Source: an unidentified bacterial endosymbiont (GTDB lineage: Bacteria; Pseudomonadota; Gammaproteobacteria; Enterobacterales; Enterobacteriaceae). From it: a stretch of DNA of 64,000 nt. Shown in pieces: positions 1 through 10,404 of this stretch (its first letter is position 1; each line of letters opens with the position of its first letter). The stretch covers positions 4,402,001 to 4,466,000 of the forward strand of contig NZ_OU963893.1 in assembly GCF_918797525.1 (NCBI RefSeq), read 5' to 3'. The notes under the pieces are model-generated. The model had not been told where the DNA came from, made no database searches, and worked only from the letters and a program-made list of their open reading frames with translations. Both the position numbers and the translations under genes were made by a program.

Positions 1-3000
1 CAGCGTAAAGGTCGGGGTGGTGTCACGGGTGATATTGTCGGTACTGCTGCTGCCGCTGTCGGAGGCATCCGCCAGATCCACGGTCGGAATGGAGAGCGTG
101 GTATCAATAGTGAAGTTAAGCGAGGAGGTCGCGGTGTTTCCCGCCACGTCCGTGACCGTCACGCTGATGCTGTGGTCGCCCTCAGTAAGTTCGCCGCTGG
201 TAATGTGCCATTTACCGGCTTCGTCCATCGCCGCCGCCACCGCCGCGCCGCCGTCAATACTCACCATCACGCTCGCCACGTCGGAATCGGTGGTAATCGC
301 GAAGCCCGGCGCGATGTCGCGGGTCTGGTTGTCGCCCTGAACGCCGGTATCGTCGCTGAGGGTAATAACCGGGGCCGTGGTGACGGTATCGACGGTGATA
401 GCCAGCGCGGCAGAGGTCTGCGTGTTGCCTGCGTCGTCGGTGACCTGCACGGTTACGCTGTAGTCACCGTCCGCCAGGTCTGGCGCGGTGAAGGTCCACG
501 TGCCGTCTACCTGCTCCGCACTGTAGGCGGTGCCGTTGATCAGCACCTGCACGTCGGTTACATCCGCGTCGATGTTGCCGAGCGTAAAGGTCGGGGTGGT
601 GTCACGGGTGATATTGTCGGTACTGTTGCTGCCGCTGTCGGAGGCATCCGCCAGATCCACGGTCGGTACAGAGAGCGTGGTATCAATGATAAAATCCAGC
701 GAGGAGGTCGCGGTGTTGCCCGCCACGTCCGTGACCGTCACGCTGATACTGTGGTCGCCCTCAGTAAGTTCGCCGCTGGTAATGTGCCACTGTCCGGCGC
801 TGTCCTGAATAGCCGCGACCGCCGCCCCGCCGTCGATGCTCACCATCACGCTCACTGCATCAGAGTCGGTGGTAATGGCAAAGCCCGGCGCGGTGTCATT
901 GGTCTGATTGTCGCCCGCCGTGCCGGTATCGTCGCTGAGGGTAATCACCGGCTCGCGCGTTACCGTATCGACGGTGATAGCCAGCGCGGCAGAGGTCTGC
1001 GTGTTGCCTGCGTCGTCGGTGACCTGCACGGTTACGCTGTAGTCACCGTCCGCCAGGTCTGGCGCGGTGAAGGTCCACTTGCCGTCTACCTGCTCTGCGC
1101 TGTAGGCGGTGCCGTTGATCAGCACCTGCACGTCGGTTACATCCGCGTCGATATTACCCAGCGTGAAGGTCGGGGTGGTGAGATTGGTGATATTGTCGGT
1201 ACTGTTGCTGCCGCTGTCGGAGGCATCCGCCAGATCCACGGTCGGTACAGAGAGCGTGGTATCAATGATAAAATCCAGCGAGGAGGTCGCGGTGTTGCCC
1301 GCCACGTCCGTGACCGTCACGCTGATGCTGTGGTCGCCATCGGTTAGCGTGTCACAGGTGATATGCCATTTCCCGGCCTCGTCCATCATTGCCGCCACCG
1401 CCGCCCCGCCGTCGATGCTCACCATCACCGCCACCGCGTCGGTATCGGTGGCAATGGCAAAGCCCGGCGCGGTGTCATTGGTCTGGTTGTCGCCCTGAAC
1501 GCCGGTATCGTCGCTGAGGGTGATAACCGGGGCCGTGGTGACGGTATCGACGGTGATAGTGAGTTCTGCAGAGGTCTTGACGTTACCCGCGTCGTCGGTG
1601 ACCTGCAGCGTCACGCTGTAGTCACCGTCCGCCAGGTCTGGCGCGGTGAAGGTCCACGTGCCGTCTACCTGCTCTGCGCTGTAGGCGGTGCCGTTGATCA
1701 GCACCTGCACGTCGGTTACATCCGCGTCGATATTACCCAGCGTGAAGGTCGGGGTGGTGAGATTGGTGATATTGTCGGTACTGTTGCTGCCGCTGTCGGA
1801 GGCCTCCGCCAGATCCACGGTCGGTACAGAGAGCGTGGTATCAATGGTAAAATCCAGCGAGGAGGTCGCGGTGTTGCCCGCCACGTCCGTGACCGTCACG
1901 CTGATGCTGTGCTCACCGTCAGCCAGCGCATCGCTGGTGATATGCCATTTCCCGGCGCTGTCCTGAATAGCCGCGACCGCCGCCCCGCCGTCGATGCTCA
2001 CCATCACCGCCACCGCATCGGTATCGGTGGCAATGGCAAAGCCCGGCGCGGTGTCGTTGGTCTGGTTGTCGCCCGCCGTGCCGGTATCGTCGCTGAGGGT
2101 GATCACCGGCTCATTCGTTGCCGTGTCGACAGTGATAGCCAGCGCGGCAGAGGTCTGCGTATTGCCTGCGTCGTCGGTGACCTGCACCGTCACGCTGTAG
2201 TCACCGTCCGCCAGCTCTGGCGCGGTGAAGGTCCACGTGCCGTCTACCTGCTCTGCGCTGTAGGCGGTGCCGTTGATCAGCACCTGCACGTCGGTTACAT
2301 CCGCGTCAATATTGCCGAGTGTAAAGGCGGGGGTGCTGTCACGGGTGATATTGTCGGTACTGCTGCTGCCGCTGTCGGAGGCCTCCGCCAGATCCACGGT
2401 CGGTACAGAGAGCGTGGTATCAATGGTAAAATCCAGCGAGGAGGTTGCGGTGTTGCCCGCCATGTCCGTGACCGTCACGCTGATGCTGTGGTCGCCCTCA
2501 GTAAGTTCGCCGCTGGTAATGTGCCACTGTCCAGCGCTGTCCTGAATAGCCGCGACCGCCGCCCTGCCGTCGATGCTCACCATCACCGCCACCGTATCGG
2601 TATCGGTGGCAATGGCAAAGCCCGGCGCGGTGTCGTTGGTCTGGTTGTCGCCCGCCGTGCCGGTATCGTCGCTGAGGGTGATAACTGGCGCAGTTGTTAC
2701 CGTGTCGACGGTGATAGCCAGCGCGGCAGAGGTCTGTACATTGCCCGCGTCATCGGTAACCTGCACGGTTACGCTGTAGTCGCCGTCTGCCAGCTCTGGC
2801 GCGGTGAAGGTCCACGTGCCGTCTACCTGCTCTGCGCTGTAGGCGGTGCCGTTGATCAGCACCTGCACGTCGGTTACATCCGCGTCGATATTATCCAGCG
2901 TGAAGGTCGGGGTAGTGTCACGGGTGATATTGTCGGTACTGTTGCTGCCGCTGTCGGAGGCATCGACCAGATCCAGGGTTGGGATCGAAAGCGCGGTATC

Positions 3001-4440
3001 GACGGTGAAGTCCAGCGAGGAGGTCGCGGTGTTGCCCGCCACGTCCGTGACCGTCACGCTGATACTGTGGTCGCCCTCAGTAAGTTCGCCGCTGGTAATG
3101 TGCCACTGTCCGGCGCTGTCCTGAATAGCCGCGACCGCCGCCCCGCCGTCGATGCTCACCATCACGCTCACCGCATCAGAGTCGGTGGTAATGGCAAAGC
3201 CCGGCGTAACGTCATTGGTCTGGTTGTCGCCCTGAACGCCGGTATCGTCGCTGAGGGTAATCACCGGCTCACTCGTTGCCGTGTCGACAGTGATAGCCAG
3301 CGCGGCAGAGGTCTGCACGTTACCTGCGTCGTCGGTGACCTGCACCGTCACGCTGTAGTCGCCGTCCGCCAGCTCTGGCGCGGTGAAGGTCCACGTGCCG
3401 TCTACCTGCTCCGCACTGTAGGCGGTGCCGTTGATCAGCACCTGCACGTCGGTTACATCCGCGTCGATATTATCCAGCGTGAAGGTCGGGGTGGTGTCAT
3501 GAGTAATATTGTCGGTACTGCTGCTGCCGCTGTCGGAAGCCTCCGCCAGGTCCAGGGTCGGAATGGACAGCGTAGTATCAACGTTAAAGTCCAGCGAGGA
3601 GGTCGCGGTGTTGCCCGCCACGTCCGTGACCGTCACGCTGATGCTGTGGTCGCCATCGGTTAGCGTGTCACAGGTGATATGCCATTTCCCGGCCTCGTCC
3701 ATCGTTGCCGCCACCGCCGTGCCGCCGTCGATGCTCACCATCACCGCCACCGCGTCGGTATCGGTGGTAATGGCAAAGCCCGGCGTAACGTCATGGGTCT
3801 GGTTGTCGCCCTGAACGCCGGTATCGTCGCTGAGGGTAATCACCGGCTCACTCGTTGCCGTGTCGACAGTGATAGCCAGCGCGGCAGAGGTCTGCACGTT
3901 ACCCGCATCATCGGTGACCTGCACCGTCACGCTGTAGTCGCCGTCCGCCAGTTCCGGCGCGGTGAAGGTCCACGTGCCGTCTACCTGCTCTGCGCTGTAG
4001 ACAGTGCCGTTGATCAGCACCTGCACGTCGGTTACATCCGCGTCAATATTGCCGAGTGTGAAGGTCGGAGTGGAGAGGTTGGTGATATTGTCGGTACTGT
4101 TGCTGCCGCTGTCGGAGGCCTCCGCCAGATCCAGCGTCGGTACAGAGAGCGTGGTATCAATGGTAAAATCCAGCGAGGAGGTCGCGGTGTTGCCCGCCAC
4201 GTCCGTGACCGTCACGCTGATGCTGTGGTCGCCATCGGTTAGCGTGTCACAGGTGATATGCCATTTCCCGGCCTCGTCCATCGTTGCCGCCACCGCCGTG
4301 CCGCCGTCGATGCTCACCATCACGCTCACCGCATCAGAGTCGGTGGTAATGGCAAAGCCCGGCGTAACGTCATTGGTCTGATTGTCGCCCGCCGTGCCGG
4401 TATCGTCGCTGAGCGTAACCACTGGCGCTGCGGTCACCGT
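1..4440 (-). repeat. 579-bp tandem repeat array (two Ig domains per unit)
   Basis: A landmark segment encoding the motif LINGTAY recurs at about 529, 1108, 1687, 2266, 2845, 3424 and 4003. The spacing is 579 bp each time, that is 193 codons or two alternating Ig-like domains. A diverged copy of the same place lies near 4582. Units differ mainly in short exchangeable patches (for example the segment after WHIT), which looks like recombination or gene conversion between copies. The array continues past the left edge, so the full copy number is unknown. Confidence 0.93.
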
Positions 4441-7400
4441 ATCAACCGTCATCGACAGCGCCTCAGAAGATTTACTGTTCCCTGCATTGTCCGTCACGGT
4501 AACAATAATGCTGTACGTCCCGTCGGCCAGATCAGGCGCGGTAAACTGCCAAACGCCCCCCACCTGGGTCGCGTCATAGGTGGTGCCGTTAATCGTCACC
4601 TTCGCATCGACCACATCACTATCGACATTGCCCAGCGTAAAGGTTGGCGTCGTATCGCGGGTGATGTTATCTGATGAACTGCTGCCTGTGTCAGACGCAT
4701 CCGCCAGATCCACCGTCGGCACGGAGACCCAGGTATCGATCTGCACCTGGATTTTGTCTGAAGTGGCTGAGTTACCGGCAACATCCGTGGCGGTGACATA
4801 AAATATGTAACTGCCATCCTGCAGCGGTTCAGAAGAGGTATAGCTATAGCTCCAGTGCCCGCTGGCATCCGCAGTGGCTTTACCAATCGCTTTCCCGTCC
4901 TGATAGATAACCACGCTGGAATAAACTTCTGCGGTACCAGAAAACTCGGGGGAGGTGTTGTTGGTGATGCAATCCGAATTGCTGTCGCCGCTATCGCTCT
5001 CAAGCTTAATCGTTGGGGTGTCAATGACGCTGTCGACGGTGATCGTCATTGAGGTCGAGCTTGCGCTGTTGCCCGCAATATCCGTCGCTTTGACCACCAC
5101 CGTATGATCGCCGTCAGACAAGGTTTGATCGTCTGGCAGACGGTAATTCCATACGCCATTTTTGTCAGCAACCACCTCACCAACCGATTTGCCATCAATA
5201 TAAATTTCGACGGTGGCATTGGCCTCTGCCGTCCCGGTCAATAGCGGGTGCGTGTCTTTAGTAATGCCATCATCGTTGGAAGAACCCGTATCTGACCCGG
5301 CATCCAGACGCAATGACGGCGTCACGGTCATGGTGTCGATAACCAGTTCATAGGTGCTGCTCGCCGTATTCCCCACCTCATCACGCGCTTCGATGGAAAG
5401 GGTAAATTCGCCGTCAGACAACGCGGGATTTGGATCATAGTCAAACTGCCAGTGGCCGTTTTCATCGGCCTGCGTGGTGCCAATGGTTTTCCCGTCCACT
5501 TTCAGCGTAATGGTCGAGTATTTTTCGGCCGTACCGACAAACGTAAGATTGTCGTTCTGGCGGGTGATCCAGTCTGACTGGCTGCTACCGGTATCATCTT
5601 CTGCAAGCAGAGTAGCCGCAGGAGCGACGGTTCCGGTATCGACATTGAAGGTATAATCGGCGGAGGCTGGAGAGAGGTTCCCTGCCAGATCCTGGGCATA
5701 CGCCACCGCAGTGTGGCTGCCATCGGCGAGATCCGAAGGCATGTTAAAGGACCAGGTTCCCTCGCTGTTGGCGGTAACCGTGCCATATTGCTTACCGTCG
5801 ATATACAGGATAACGGTGCTACCGGCTTCCGCCGTGCCGGTGAAGAGGGGCGTGGCATCGTTAGTTAAAATGTCACCGGAAAGAGAGGTAACATACGAAT
5901 CCAGTTCCAGAGCGGGGGCAACAGGGGCGACGGTATCAATGGTGTATTCATAGTTAAACGTCTGCTCGTTACCCGCATAATCAGTGACCGAGATCGACAG
6001 TTCGTTAATCCCTTCCGTTGAGGCCATGCTCAGAGTAAAGCTGAAGTTTCCGCTTTGCGAAGCATCAAGCTCAATGACCTCCCCGGTCGTCAGGTTGGTG
6101 ACCACAATGTGGCTGGAGGGATCGGTTTTACCGGTAAATGACGGGTAGATGTTATTGGTGTAGTTATCCCCGGCAATACCGCTATCTGAACTGCTGTTCA
6201 TCGACATCGAAAACGCGTCGATATTGGTATCAATAGTGATATCCATACTGGCCGAAGAGGTATTTCCTGCGCGGTCGGAGGCGACAACGTCAACGGTATA
6301 AACACCATCCGCGGTGATTTTATTATCTGGCAGGGTGTATTCCCAGTTGCCTGCTGAATCCACCTGAATATCGGCGACTTTATAGCCATTGAGATAGAGT
6401 TCAAGGGTTGAATCAGGTTCGGCATTACCGTGCAAAGAGGGCGTTTTGTCATTGGTCAGGTGGTCGTCCTGCGCCATGCCGGTATCGCTGGCCTCATCAA
6501 GAATGATGACCGGGGTTTCAGGAGGGATGGTATCAAGCGTAATGGTGCCGGTTGTCGAGGCGCTGTTGCCTGCTTTATCCGTCGCGGTAATTTCAATATT
6601 GTTGATCCCTTCACTCAGCTCAGACCCGCTGAACTGATAAGACCAACTCCCGTTTGCATCGACAGTGACCGTGGTCAGCAAAACACCGTTCGCGTAAATA
6701 GCTACCTGGGAACCGGCTTCCGCCGTACCGTCAATTTTGGCGTCGCTAAAGCGCGTTAAATTCTCACCCTCAATCCTGTCGTCTTGCGCAATGGCATACT
6801 GTTCATCAAGCACAAAGGTGGGCGCTTCGATAACGGTATCAATAGTGACCTGTATTTTTGCGCTGCCGCTACCGCCTGAGCCATCGGTAACATCGACCTG
6901 CACGCTGTGCTGACCATCCGCAAGGGCCGACGAGGTGAATGAGAAATTCCCCATCGCATCGGACGTGGTGACGGCGACAACGATGCCATCAACGCGCAGC
7001 GTAACCGTCAGGCCAGGCCCCGTTGAACCAATAAAATCCGGGGTAGTAACATTGGTGATGTTGTCGTTTTTGGTACCTGAATCGCTCACCTCATCAAGCT
7101 TCAACGAAATATCGATTGGCTTTTCATCAACGGGCGTCGAGTCTGACGATTTCGAACTTGATGAGCTGGAAGAACTGGATGAGTAATCGGAAAAAATTAA
7201 GCGATTTGCCTCGGCAACGGATTCATCAGAGTATTTCTTTTTATAAAGATTTCCCCCGTCCATGCCGTCAATGTCAGACTGGGGTTCCGCCCCATTCTGC
7301 GTTTTACTCTGCGCTTTTTCATTCAGAAACTCCTGAAGCTGCTTTTCCACATCTTCAGACGCTTTGCGCGCCTCTTCTGCTTCGGCACGCATTTTTTCCG

Positions 7401-7785
7401 CTTCATGCTTGAGCTGCTCCGCCTCTTTTTTGGCTTCATCGAGGCTTTTCGCGTCAATATCGCTCAGCTTGCCGATATTATCTTTAAGCACGTGCTCCTG
7501 GCGCTGGTCTGATAATGCAGAGTCGAGTCTTTCCAGTTGCAAATTACTCAGGTCAACCTTTTTTAGCAGGTCCTGCCCGGAGATGCTTTCCCCCTGAAAC
7601 TTGAACATGACGGTATTCTTTTCAAGACTCGAAAAGAGTGCGCCGTTAACCACGTTAATTTCAGTATGGTCCGGGAAGATGAATTTGAAGTCGGTCCCAC
7701 TAATGACAACTTTGGCATTTTGCATGTTTCCGTACTGCTGTAAATCAACAACGGAATCATTGTTCACAAAGATAGTTTTGCTCAT
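1..7785 (-). CDS. siiE: Giant Ig-repeat adhesin, SiiE-like (C-terminus beyond left edge)
   Basis: Partial gene: 2595 codons are open from the ATG at 7785 to the window edge without a stop. The N-terminus (residues 1-100) is a non-repetitive globular region. A heptad-rich, Glu/Lys/Ala-rich coiled coil follows (about 105-160), then a run of ten serines near residue 202. The rest is tandem bacterial Ig-like domains of about 95 residues, each ending in a strand like ITVDT and opening with an Asp-rich loop (D-x-G-x-x-x-D-N-x-T). The first eight or so are diverse; the rest belong to a nearly identical two-domain repeat. No signal peptide is seen, as expected for type I secretion. The N-terminal coiled coil plus Ig array and the operon order match Salmonella SiiE, a contact-dependent adhesin for epithelial cells. 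The gene starts 9 bp after siiD with an AGGAT ribosome site. The Ca-binding and secretion signals at the C-terminus cannot be checked here. A BapA-type adhesin is the alternative. Confidence 0.9.
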   Translation of the reverse strand, partial: MSKTIFVNNDSVVDLQQYGNMQNAKVVISGTDFKFIFPDHTEINVVNGALFSSLEKNTVMFKFQGESISGQDLLKKVDLSNLQLERLDSALSDQRQEHVLKDNIGKLSDIDAKSLDEAKKEAEQLKHEAEKMRAEAEEARKASEDVEKQLQEFLNEKAQSKTQNGAEPQSDIDGMDGGNLYKKKYSDESVAEANRLIFSDYSSSSSSSSSSKSSDSTPVDEKPIDISLKLDEVSDSGTKNDNITNVTTPDFIGSTGPGLTVTLRVDGIVVAVTTSDAMGNFSFTSSALADGQHSVQVDVTDGSGGSGSAKIQVTIDTVIEAPTFVLDEQYAIAQDDRIEGENLTRFSDAKIDGTAEAGSQVAIYANGVLLTTVTVDANGSWSYQFSGSELSEGINNIEITATDKAGNSASTTGTITLDTIPPETPVIILDEASDTGMAQDDHLTNDKTPSLHGNAEPDSTLELYLNGYKVADIQVDSAGNWEYTLPDNKITADGVYTVDVVASDRAGNTSSASMDITIDTNIDAFSMSMNSSSDSGIAGDNYTNNIYPSFTGKTDPSSHIVVTNLTTGEVIELDASQSGNFSFTLSMASTEGINELSISVTDYAGNEQTFNYEYTIDTVAPVAPALELDSYVTSLSGDILTNDATPLFTGTAEAGSTVILYIDGKQYGTVTANSEGTWSFNMPSDLADGSHTAVAYAQDLAGNLSPASADYTFNVDTGTVAPAATLLAEDDTGSSQSDWITRQNDNLTFVGTAEKYSTITLKVDGKTIGTTQADENGHWQFDYDPNPALSDGEFTLSIEARDEVGNTASSTYELVIDTMTVTPSLRLDAGSDTGSSNDDGITKDTHPLLTGTAEANATVEIYIDGKSVGEVVADKNGVWNYRLPDDQTLSDGDHTVVVKATDIAGNSASSTSMTITVDSVIDTPTIKLESDSGDSNSDCITNNTSPEFSGTAEVYSSVVIYQDGKAIGKATADASGHWSYSYTSSEPLQDGSYIFYVTATDVAGNSATSDKIQVQIDTWVSVPTVDLADASDTGSSSSDNITRDTTPTFTLGNVDSDVVDAKVTINGTTYDATQVGGVWQFTAPDLADGTYSIIVTVTDNAGNSKSSEALSMTVDTVTAAPVVTLSDDTGTAGDNQTNDVTPGFAITTDSDAVSVMVSIDGGTAVAATMDEAGKWHITCDTLTDGDHSISVTVTDVAGNTATSSLDFTIDTTLSVPTLDLAEASDSGSNSTDNITNLSTPTFTLGNIDADVTDVQVLINGTVYSAEQVDGTWTFTAPELADGDYSVTVQVTDDAGNVQTSAALAITVDTATSEPVITLSDDTGVQGDNQTHDVTPGFAITTDTDAVAVMVSIDGGTAVAATMDEAGKWHITCDTLTDGDHSISVTVTDVAGNTATSSLDFNVDTTLSIPTLDLAEASDSGSSSTDNITHDTTPTFTLDNIDADVTDVQVLINGTAYSAEQVDGTWTFTAPELADGDYSVTVQVTDDAGNVQTSAALAITVDTATSEPVITLSDDTGVQGDNQTNDVTPGFAITTDSDAVSVMVSIDGGAAVAAIQDSAGQWHITSGELTEGDHSISVTVTDVAGNTATSSLDFTVDTALSIPTLDLVDASDSGSNSTDNITRDTTPTFTLDNIDADVTDVQVLINGTAYSAEQVDGTWTFTAPELADGDYSVTVQVTDDAGNVQTSAALAITVDTVTTAPVITLSDDTGTAGDNQTNDTAPGFAIATDTDTVAVMVSIDGRAAVAAIQDSAGQWHITSGELTEGDHSISVTVTDMAGNTATSSLDFTIDTTLSVPTVDLAEASDSGSSSTDNITRDSTPAFTLGNIDADVTDVQVLINGTAYSAEQVDGTWTFTAPELADGDYSVTVQVTDDAGNTQTSAALAITVDTATNEPVITLSDDTGTAGDNQTNDTAPGFAIATDTDAVAVMVSIDGGAAVAAIQDSAGKWHITSDALADGEHSISVTVTDVAGNTATSSLDFTIDTTLSVPTVDLAEASDSGSNSTDNITNLTTPTFTLGNIDADVTDVQVLINGTAYSAEQVDGTWTFTAPDLADGDYSVTLQVTDDAGNVKTSAELTITVDTVTTAPVITLSDDTGVQGDNQTNDTAPGFAIATDTDAVAVMVSIDGGAAVAAMMDEAGKWHITCDTLTDGDHSISVTVTDVAGNTATSSLDFIIDTTLSVPTVDLADASDSGSNSTDNITNLTTPTFTLGNIDADVTDVQVLINGTAYSAEQVDGKWTFTAPDLADGDYSVTVQVTDDAGNTQTSAALAITVDTVTREPVITLSDDTGTAGDNQTNDTAPGFAITTDSDAVSVMVSIDGGAAVAAIQDSAGQWHITSGELTEGDHSISVTVTDVAGNTATSSLDFIIDTTLSVPTVDLADASDSGSNSTDNITRDTTPTFTLGNIDADVTDVQVLINGTAYSAEQVDGTWTFTAPDLADGDYSVTVQVTDDAGNTQTSAALAITVDTVTTAPVITLSDDTGVQGDNQTRDIAPGFAITTDSDVASVMVSIDGGAAVAAAMDEAGKWHITSGELTEGDHSISVTVTDVAGNTATSSLNFTIDTTLSIPTVDLADASDSGSSSTDNITRDTTPTFTL

Positions 7786-7794
7786 ATTATTATC

Positions 7795-9066
7795 CTATTT
7801 ATGAGTAACTTTGATATCAGTAAGGACCGGCTCACTGAAGACTTGTTGTGCGCCACGCATCAGCGGCGAGGCAAGGTATTTTAAAATGCTATGATTACCT
7901 GTAATAACATAGGCGTCGACGGCCATGCCAGGTTTAATATCGTCACGATCTGCTTCGGATATATCAAATCCCACGATGGCCTTATAATACCTGACCATAT
8001 TCCCGTTAATAGTCTCTTCATAGGAATCCGGGCTAATCTGTACAACCTCACCTTTATAGGGCTTAGCACCAGAAAGTATGAAAGATAATATTTTTACATT
8101 TACCTCACCGCCAACGAATATTTGATCGCGATCTTTCGGCTGTATCTTAACCTCAGCAATCATTTTGGTGGACAAGGGTTTTATTTCGAAAAGTGAATCG
8201 GCGGACTGAATAACACCACCTTTTGTAAAAGCATTCTTATTAATCTTATAAATAACGCCATCAACCGGTGAATGAACGCTTGAATCACTCATCTGTTTAG
8301 ACAGTACCGTCATTGCAGAGTTATTCAGCGATGCTTCACGCTGCGCATCCACCAGGTTTTTTGATAACGTATTTCGGATAGCAAAATAATCGTCATTAAT
8401 CTCCCCCCGGGTGACCTTAACTTCCTCCTTCTTTGCCACCATCTGACTTTCAAGCTCGATGATCTCAGTCTTCAGGCGCACGGCAGCCTGCTTCTTTGCC
8501 AGAAAGGTGGTGTAAGAGCTGATCCCTTTTTTGACTAACGGGGAGAGAATATTAACTTCTTCCTGTACCAGTGAAAGCTCGCTATTCTTACTGATTCGGG
8601 CAATACCAAGCTGTACGACATCAGACTCTAAGCTCTCTATTTTGCTCTCTTTCGTGCGTTCCTGACTGATAAGCAACTGAATGTTGCCGATGAGATCCTG
8701 ATTCTTCAGCGCCGCTGTATCGAACTTGCGAAAATCGCCTTTCCAGGCCAACACCGCATCCAGCTCTTTAATATAGAGGGCTAAATATTCGCTTTGCGCC
8801 CGGGCACGTTCATACTCTTTCTGAATATCAAAGTTTGACGTTTCAGCAAGTATTTGTCCTTTCTTAACAAAATCGCCTTCCGCAACATGAATGGAATCAA
8901 CCGTTCCTCCTTTCGGAAGAGAAACGACCTGGGTGTTATCCTTGGTAATGATGACACCGTTACCATGAACCACTGCGTTAATTCTGATAAACGAAAACAT
9001 CGTCAAAATCACCAGCGTCATGACTATGATGACCATCATAAGATGGTCACTTTGTTTTCTGTTCAT
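7795..9066 (-). CDS. siiD: Type I secretion periplasmic adaptor (HlyD/SiiD-like)
   Basis: Membrane fusion protein that would link the inner-membrane ABC transporter to the outer-membrane channel during adhesin export. The 423-residue product has one N-terminal membrane segment (about 11-33). A lipoyl/barrel-sandwich half follows (GTVDSIHVAEGDFVKKGQ), then long coiled-coil helices (about 70-270) and the second barrel half (SPVDGVIYKI). The C-terminal beta-barrel region contains IQPKDRDQIFVGGEVNVKI. Length equals the family norm (SiiD about 425). It overlaps the end of siiC by ATGA and ends 9 bp before the adhesin start, so it sits in one leftward operon. Confidence 0.92.
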   Translation of the reverse strand: MNRKQSDHLMMVIIVMTLVILTMFSFIRINAVVHGNGVIITKDNTQVVSLPKGGTVDSIHVAEGDFVKKGQILAETSNFDIQKEYERARAQSEYLALYIKELDAVLAWKGDFRKFDTAALKNQDLIGNIQLLISQERTKESKIESLESDVVQLGIARISKNSELSLVQEEVNILSPLVKKGISSYTTFLAKKQAAVRLKTEIIELESQMVAKKEEVKVTRGEINDDYFAIRNTLSKNLVDAQREASLNNSAMTVLSKQMSDSSVHSPVDGVIYKINKNAFTKGGVIQSADSLFEIKPLSTKMIAEVKIQPKDRDQIFVGGEVNVKILSFILSGAKPYKGEVVQISPDSYEETINGNMVRYYKAIVGFDISEADRDDIKPGMAVDAYVITGNHSILKYLASPLMRGAQQVFSEPVLTDIKVTHK

Positions 9067-10404
9067 TGTGCTACGGAACCGCTACTGGGCTGTATCTCCT
9101 CTGGCGTGAGATACAGCTTCTGGAGTAACCCTCCCAACTGCGTAAGCTGATCCAACTTAGCCTGATAAACCGCGAATTGAGATTCAATCATCGTTAAATT
9201 AGCCTGGTAATGTTCATTTCGACTTGATATGAAATCAAGCAATGACTTTTGTCCAAGCTTAAATTCCTCTTTATACAGCTCTATAAATTTACCGGCATTA
9301 TCATACGATCGTGTTGAAATCACTAAGGAATCAGCCCCGGTTTGATATTTAGAAACGGAGGCATCAACGCTATTACGAGTTTTAATTAAAAAATCATCGA
9401 GGCCGAGTTTTGCCTGAGTATATTTAGCGCTAAACTTTGCCGACTCAGATTGATTTTTAAAGCCATTAAAGAGGTTAAGGCCAACCTTAACACCAACCTT
9501 AAATTCATCCTGATAATCATCTTCCTGGGCATCTTTTGAGGGTGAGTTATCCGTATAGCCAGCATTAAAATCAACAACCGGGTAATTTGCGGACTTTGCC
9601 GCCGCGTAGTCAGCCGATGCCGCCGAAACCGCCTTATTCAGTGAAAGGTAGGTGGGGTTATCTTTCATGATTTGGTCGATAACCTGATCCTTGTGAGTGT
9701 TGAAAATGTATTTTTTGAAAAAAAACGGGCAGCTTACCCAGGTTGTCGGCGGTCACATAATCGCCGGTCATGTTCCGCAGCATCATTAATTGTGTGTCCA
9801 ATTGCGCCCGATAGTTCAGCTCCTGGGTACTGAGGGAATCAATGGAAACCTGGACCTTGCGGATATCAGACTGCATTGCGGCACCGGCGCTGATAAGCTC
9901 TGAGAAATCATTGAGCATTTGCTTATAAAACAGTTTCTCACCATCGATAACGGCCAGAATTTGTCGTGTCTTTTCCACTGCCAGATAAGCATCTGATGTC
10001 TTCTGCGCAACCGTCAGCAGCTCCTGCTGAAAGTCGAACTGGCTGGCGGCTTCCTGGTGCTCGGCTTTTTCAATATTGCTGCTTCTGACGCCAAAATCGG
10101 CGATGCGATAGCTCAGCGTAAGCTTGTTTTCAACGTTTTGTTCATTGTCATGCTCATCCGTCTTTTTACGTGCCGCCTCGGAGGAGGCATCCAGGGTTGG
10201 GTACAACGACGCCTTACTCATGTTGGTCTCCTGGTGGCGCATTTCTGTTTCCCAGGAGGCAATGGCGACGGATGGCTGCGAATTTAACGCATGGATAATC
10301 AGCGTACGAAGCGGCAGCGACCCAGCGGCCACTTCTGCGGCTGCGTGAAGTGAAATGGGCAACAGCCCTGCCGTTAACAGCAATGCCACGATGCGCATAT
10401 TCAT
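9063..10404 (-). pseudogene. siiC: TolC-like outer-membrane channel, SiiC-like, frameshifted
   Basis: Outer-membrane factor of the type I secretion system. The N-terminal part (248 codons from the ATG at 10404) begins with a signal peptide (MRIVALLLTAGLLPISLHA) and carries the first helical-hairpin half of a TolC fold. The C-terminal part (to 9063) continues it in another frame (SLNKAVSAASADYAAAKSANYP, then GLNLFNGFKN). The break is at a run of eight A on the plus strand (9718-9725). Seven would give one continuous protein of 446 residues, close to the roughly 440 of SiiC. The call could be a true inactivation, a sequencing error, or a slippage site that still yields some full-length protein. 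Neighbouring genes overlap by ATGA at both ends, so the operon looks otherwise maintained. Confidence 0.85.
9718..9725 (-). repeat. 8-base homopolymer at the siiC frameshift
   Basis: Eight consecutive A on the plus strand (eight T in the gene). Reading through keeps the first frame for about 20 codons and then stops. Removing one base joins both halves of siiC exactly, restoring F-F-K-K-Y-I-F and then D-Q-V-I-D-Q-I-M-K before NPTYLSLNKA. Confidence 0.9.

Noticed and set aside
1..4440. CRISPR array as explanation for the regular repeats
   Set aside because: Period is 579 bp with no unique spacers, and the repeats are in-frame coding sequence.
172..4674. Long plus-strand open frames across the left 4.7 kb
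   Set aside because: They are antisense shadows of the 579-bp repeat; the minus frame is open for all 2595 codons and has Ig-domain sequence.
4596..5024. Minus-strand 142-codon frame
   Set aside because: Out-of-frame reading inside the adhesin gene; low-complexity composition, no ribosome site.
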